The translations under genes and the position numbers were made by a program. From an uncultured Flammeovirgaceae bacterium (GTDB lineage Bacteria; Bacteroidota; Bacteroidia; Cytophagales; Cyclobacteriaceae), in contig CAJXAT010000001.1 in the NCBI GenBank assembly GCA_913050055.1, positions 1 to 64,000 on the forward strand: a stretch of 64,000 nt of DNA. The letters are read 5' to 3'. Below, piece by piece: positions 61,486 to 64,000 of the stretch (position 1 is its first letter; every line of letters begins with the position of its first letter). Under the pieces are notes generated by a model, which was given only the letters and a program-made list of their open reading frames with translations, was not told the DNA's origin and searched no databases.

Positions 61486-63631
61486 AAAGAGCATTTGTTT
61501 CGTTCTTGTTGTAATGGTATTTTATCAAACCTCCTTGCCGGCACAGCAGATGGCTGTAGGATCTTGGGAGAGTCATTTTAGTTATGCTGAAGGACGCCAT
61601 CTTACCCTTGGGAATGGTACTGTGTTTTGTGCTGCTTCTCATGGGCTTTTCAGTGTGAAGGAGAATATTGTGGAAGTCATGGATAAAAATAGGGGGCTTT
61701 CCGGTGTCAGTATTTCAGCGCTAAATTTTTTCGAAGAGGCACAGTTATTAGTGATTGGTTATGAAGAGGGCATCATTGATCTGGTTTATACGGATCACAT
61801 AGTTTCGATTCAAACGATAAGGAATATCGAAATGATTACTTCAAAAGCGATCAATGATTTTGTGAGTCAGGGGGATTATATTTATCTGGCAACAGATATG
61901 GGCATCGCCTTACTTGATTTGACTACTGAAGAGATCAGTGATTTTTATAGTGAAATTGGTCCTGATGGAGGGGTGGCGTCTGTTCAGGATTTATATATAC
62001 ATAATGATAGTTTGTTTGCTATCTCAAACGAAGGCATTTTGGTGGCAGATTTAAATTCAAACCTTTTTGATTTTAATAATTGGGGTTTTTACTCAGAAAC
62101 ATCGATTCTTAAACCCAAGACTATATTTGATCTTTCGGATGGTCTAGCTGTTTTAAATGAAGATTATTTGTTTATAAAATCTAATGAGGTTTGGGATACC
62201 TTGTTGCACCTGCCAGAAGTAATGAATCAAGTGATTTCCACGAATCAAAACACCTATTTTTTATCAGATCAAGGGGTTTATGAAATGGTAGAGAGAGCCG
62301 TTGTGCCCTTAATACAAGAGCGTTTTAGTTCGGGTCATGACCTCATAGTGAATGGAGAAGAATTTTGGATTGCTGATGGAGATTTGGGTTTGATTCATAT
62401 CACTAAAGATATGGATGAACAGGTGAGGCCCAATGGTCCTCTATACGATAACATATCAGGAATGGATATCATTGGAGACAATTTATTTGTCTTTCATGCC
62501 CCTGATCCAGATATATCATTGTCTGAAACTATCGAGGGTTATTCCATATTTAGTAGAGATCAATGGGAAGTACACGAGATTGAGGGCTTCAATAATATTT
62601 CAGGGGCAGTAGAGTTTAGGGGTCAGTTGTTTTTATCCTCCCATGGAAAGGGCCTGTATGATTATGCGGGTGGAAAATTACTTAACGATCCAGAATTAAA
62701 AAATGCTTTGATTACCGACATGTGGTCTACGGATGATTTTTTATGGTTTACTAATTATATGAGTCAGGTACCTTTAGGCAGCTTTGATGGAGAAAGCCTT
62801 TCTTTTTTATCTAGCGATCAATTGGGGACTACTATTCCGTTGTCCTTAAATGGTTCATCTGAAAATGTATTATGGATTAAAAATAGTTCCATTGAGGGTT
62901 ATGGAGTTATAGTTTTTGATTCTTCAAAAAATTTAATTTGGGGGTTGGGGCCTTCATCGAATACTCCTTCAACTACTGTCAATGATATTGAAGTGAATCG
63001 AGATGATGAGCTTTGGATAGCTACGAAAGGGGGCCCGGCTTATTTTATAGATGCCTCTTTCATTTCCGAAGAAGCGCAAGCTTATGTACCTTATTTTGAG
63101 AATGAGGTCCTATTTGAAGATGAAAATGTTACTGCGGTGGCATTTGATGGTGGAGATCGATTGTGGTTGGGTAGCGAACGAGGTTTATGGGCCTTTAGCA
63201 AAACACTTCAGACGCAGATGCATCATTTTACAAGTGGAAATTCATTTTTACCTTCAAATACGATTTTGGAATTAGCTTATGATGGTCAATCAGGAGTTCT
63301 CTTCGTGTTAACGGAAGAGGGCTTAGTCTCTTACCAAACCAATTCATCGGCATCTCTATCATCAAACAGTCAGGTTACCATCTATCCCAATCCCATTACG
63401 GCTAGTTATGACGGAGATCTGATTATTTCTGGGATCGTCGGGGATGCTTTGATAAAGTTTGCTACGATTGAGGGGACAATTTTATATGAGACCCAAGCCA
63501 ATGGAAGTACGGCCTCTTGGGATTTGATAAAGTTTAATGGGGAGCGGTTATTAAATGGAATATATTTAGTCTTTGTTACAGACTTAAATGGGTTGGAAAA
63601 ATGGATTGGAAAATTTGCTATTGTGAGATGA
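61478..63631 (+). CDS. porZ: Type IX secretion system protein PorZ (beta-propeller, sortase-associated)
   Basis: This 717-residue protein starts at ATG 61478 and has a signal peptide (SICFVLVVMVFYQTSLPAQ). The body is a two-component-regulator-type beta-propeller: repeats such as GLFSVKENIVEVMDKNRGL, DNISGMDIIGDNLFVF and ELWIATKGGPAYF. The C-terminal domain starts VTIYPNPITASYDGDLIISG and ends GKFAIVR, similar to the T9SS sorting-type beta-sandwich. PorZ is part of the attachment complex that anchors secreted proteins to A-LPS at the cell surface. Its position directly before recO is the usual Bacteroidota arrangement. The call is supported by layout and context; other propeller proteins share the folds. 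Confidence 0.85.
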   Translation: MIRKSICFVLVVMVFYQTSLPAQQMAVGSWESHFSYAEGRHLTLGNGTVFCAASHGLFSVKENIVEVMDKNRGLSGVSISALNFFEEAQLLVIGYEEGIIDLVYTDHIVSIQTIRNIEMITSKAINDFVSQGDYIYLATDMGIALLDLTTEEISDFYSEIGPDGGVASVQDLYIHNDSLFAISNEGILVADLNSNLFDFNNWGFYSETSILKPKTIFDLSDGLAVLNEDYLFIKSNEVWDTLLHLPEVMNQVISTNQNTYFLSDQGVYEMVERAVVPLIQERFSSGHDLIVNGEEFWIADGDLGLIHITKDMDEQVRPNGPLYDNISGMDIIGDNLFVFHAPDPDISLSETIEGYSIFSRDQWEVHEIEGFNNISGAVEFRGQLFLSSHGKGLYDYAGGKLLNDPELKNALITDMWSTDDFLWFTNYMSQVPLGSFDGESLSFLSSDQLGTTIPLSLNGSSENVLWIKNSSIEGYGVIVFDSSKNLIWGLGPSSNTPSTTVNDIEVNRDDELWIATKGGPAYFIDASFISEEAQAYVPYFENEVLFEDENVTAVAFDGGDRLWLGSERGLWAFSKTLQTQMHHFTSGNSFLPSNTILELAYDGQSGVLFVLTEEGLVSYQTNSSASLSSNSQVTIYPNPITASYDGDLIISGIVGDALIKFATIEGTILYETQANGSTASWDLIKFNGERLLNGIYLVFVTDLNGLEKWIGKFAIVR

Positions 63632-64000
63632 TCATCAAAACAGAGGGTATCGTGATCAATTATATTAAGTACAAGGAGTCATCTATCATCATCAAAATAT
63701 TGACCCAAGAGTATGGGTTGCAATCCTTCATATTTAATGGAGTCCGAAGTGTAAGATCAAAAAAGAGCATAGGTTTTTTTCAGTCTTTAAATGTACTAGA
63801 ATTGGTGGCTTATAAATCTCCTCAAGCAGACCTTTATCGGCTCAATGAGGTTAAAATTCTTCATATGACCCCTTCTTTTCAGATTAATTTAAAAAAAAGT
63901 GCCATGGTGATGTTTTGTACCGAACTTCTGAGCAAAACCTTATTTCATGAACGAAGTGAGAATCTGGACCTGTATCAGTTCTTAAAGAATGAAATTATTA
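63628..64000 (+). CDS. recO: DNA repair protein RecO (N-terminal part, cut by window edge)
   Basis: The plus strand from ATG 63628 gives about 124 residues: MIIKTEGIVINYIKYKESSI, an OB-fold opening, then SFIFNGVRSVRSKKSIGFFQ and LADLYRLNEVKILH-like sequence. This matches the RecO N-terminal OB domain, which helps load RecA with RecR. The start overlaps the porZ stop as ATGA. The zinc-finger half lies beyond the window. Confidence 0.93.
   Translation, partial: MIIKTEGIVINYIKYKESSIIIKILTQEYGLQSFIFNGVRSVRSKKSIGFFQSLNVLELVAYKSPQADLYRLNEVKILHMTPSFQINLKKSAMVMFCTELLSKTLFHERSENLDLYQFLKNEII

Noticed and set aside
1-64000. CRISPR arrays, tRNA or rRNA genes, insertion sequences
   Set aside because: No regularly spaced direct repeats, cloverleaf-like sequences, rRNA segments or transposase motifs were recognised by eye; short tRNAs could still be missed.

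Overview
The window looks like a chromosome segment from a Bacteroidota bacterium, most likely of the Cytophagales (Cyclobacteriaceae or Reichenbachiellaceae type). The support is a TonB receptor with a carboxypeptidase-regulatory-like N-terminus, a type IX secretion protein of the PorZ family directly before recO, a SurA pair followed by MoxR, the Bacteroidota-style ccm cluster, the mreBCD-mrdA-rodA block, and start-proximal TAnnTTTG elements of the Bacteroidota promoter type. The DNA is AT-rich by eye. No tRNA, rRNA, CRISPR array or insertion sequence was seen. The genus is not determined.

Region 1 (1-10.3 kb) is an acyl-CoA / fatty-acid catabolism island in decay. On the minus strand lie a partial HNH endonuclease gene, a wrecked phosphotransferase-family gene, a wrecked acyl-CoA dehydrogenase gene, and intact MaoC and two SDR genes. 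On the plus strand lie an SDR pseudogene, an enoyl-CoA isomerase/hydratase gene, a frameshifted NADP-dependent MDR oxidoreductase gene, a thiolase gene and a nitronate monooxygenase gene. The phosphotransferase plus dehydrogenase pair is the signature of 4-hydroxyacyl-CoA breakdown (LvaA/LvaC, ACAD10/11), and both signature genes are dead here.

Region 2 (10.3-14.8 kb) is a thiamin uptake locus: TonB receptor under a TPP riboswitch, PnuC/PnuT-type transporter, NadR-like kinase, and a broken thiamin pyrophosphokinase-like gene.

Region 3 (14.8-20.5 kb) holds housekeeping genes: guaB, two periplasmic folding factors, MoxR and pheS.

Region 4 (20.6-45.2 kb) is an exopolysaccharide/capsule locus: initiating sugar transferase, lipoprotein, two Wzi-like outer-membrane proteins, Wzx, glycosyltransferases, acyltransferase, Wzy, Wzz and Wza. 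It is followed by a PAPS-forming block (cysQ, cysN, cysD, cysC, DUF2061) and nucleotide-sugar genes (UDP-xylose synthase, rfbC, rfbA, rfbB; no rfbD).

Region 5 (45.3-53.6 kb) carries cytochrome c maturation genes ccmBCDEF, a DUF2520 gene, a UbiA-family prenyltransferase gene, purN and purH. Region 6 (53.6-60.7 kb) is the rod-shape and elongation operon, followed head-on by a large acidic protein of unknown function. Region 7 (60.9-64 kb) is a dead thymidine kinase gene, then porZ and the start of recO.

Six disrupted genes in 64 kb, several with active-site substitutions as well as frameshifts, suggest a genome losing accessory catabolism and salvage while keeping envelope, polysaccharide and secretion functions. 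That lifestyle reading is an inference.
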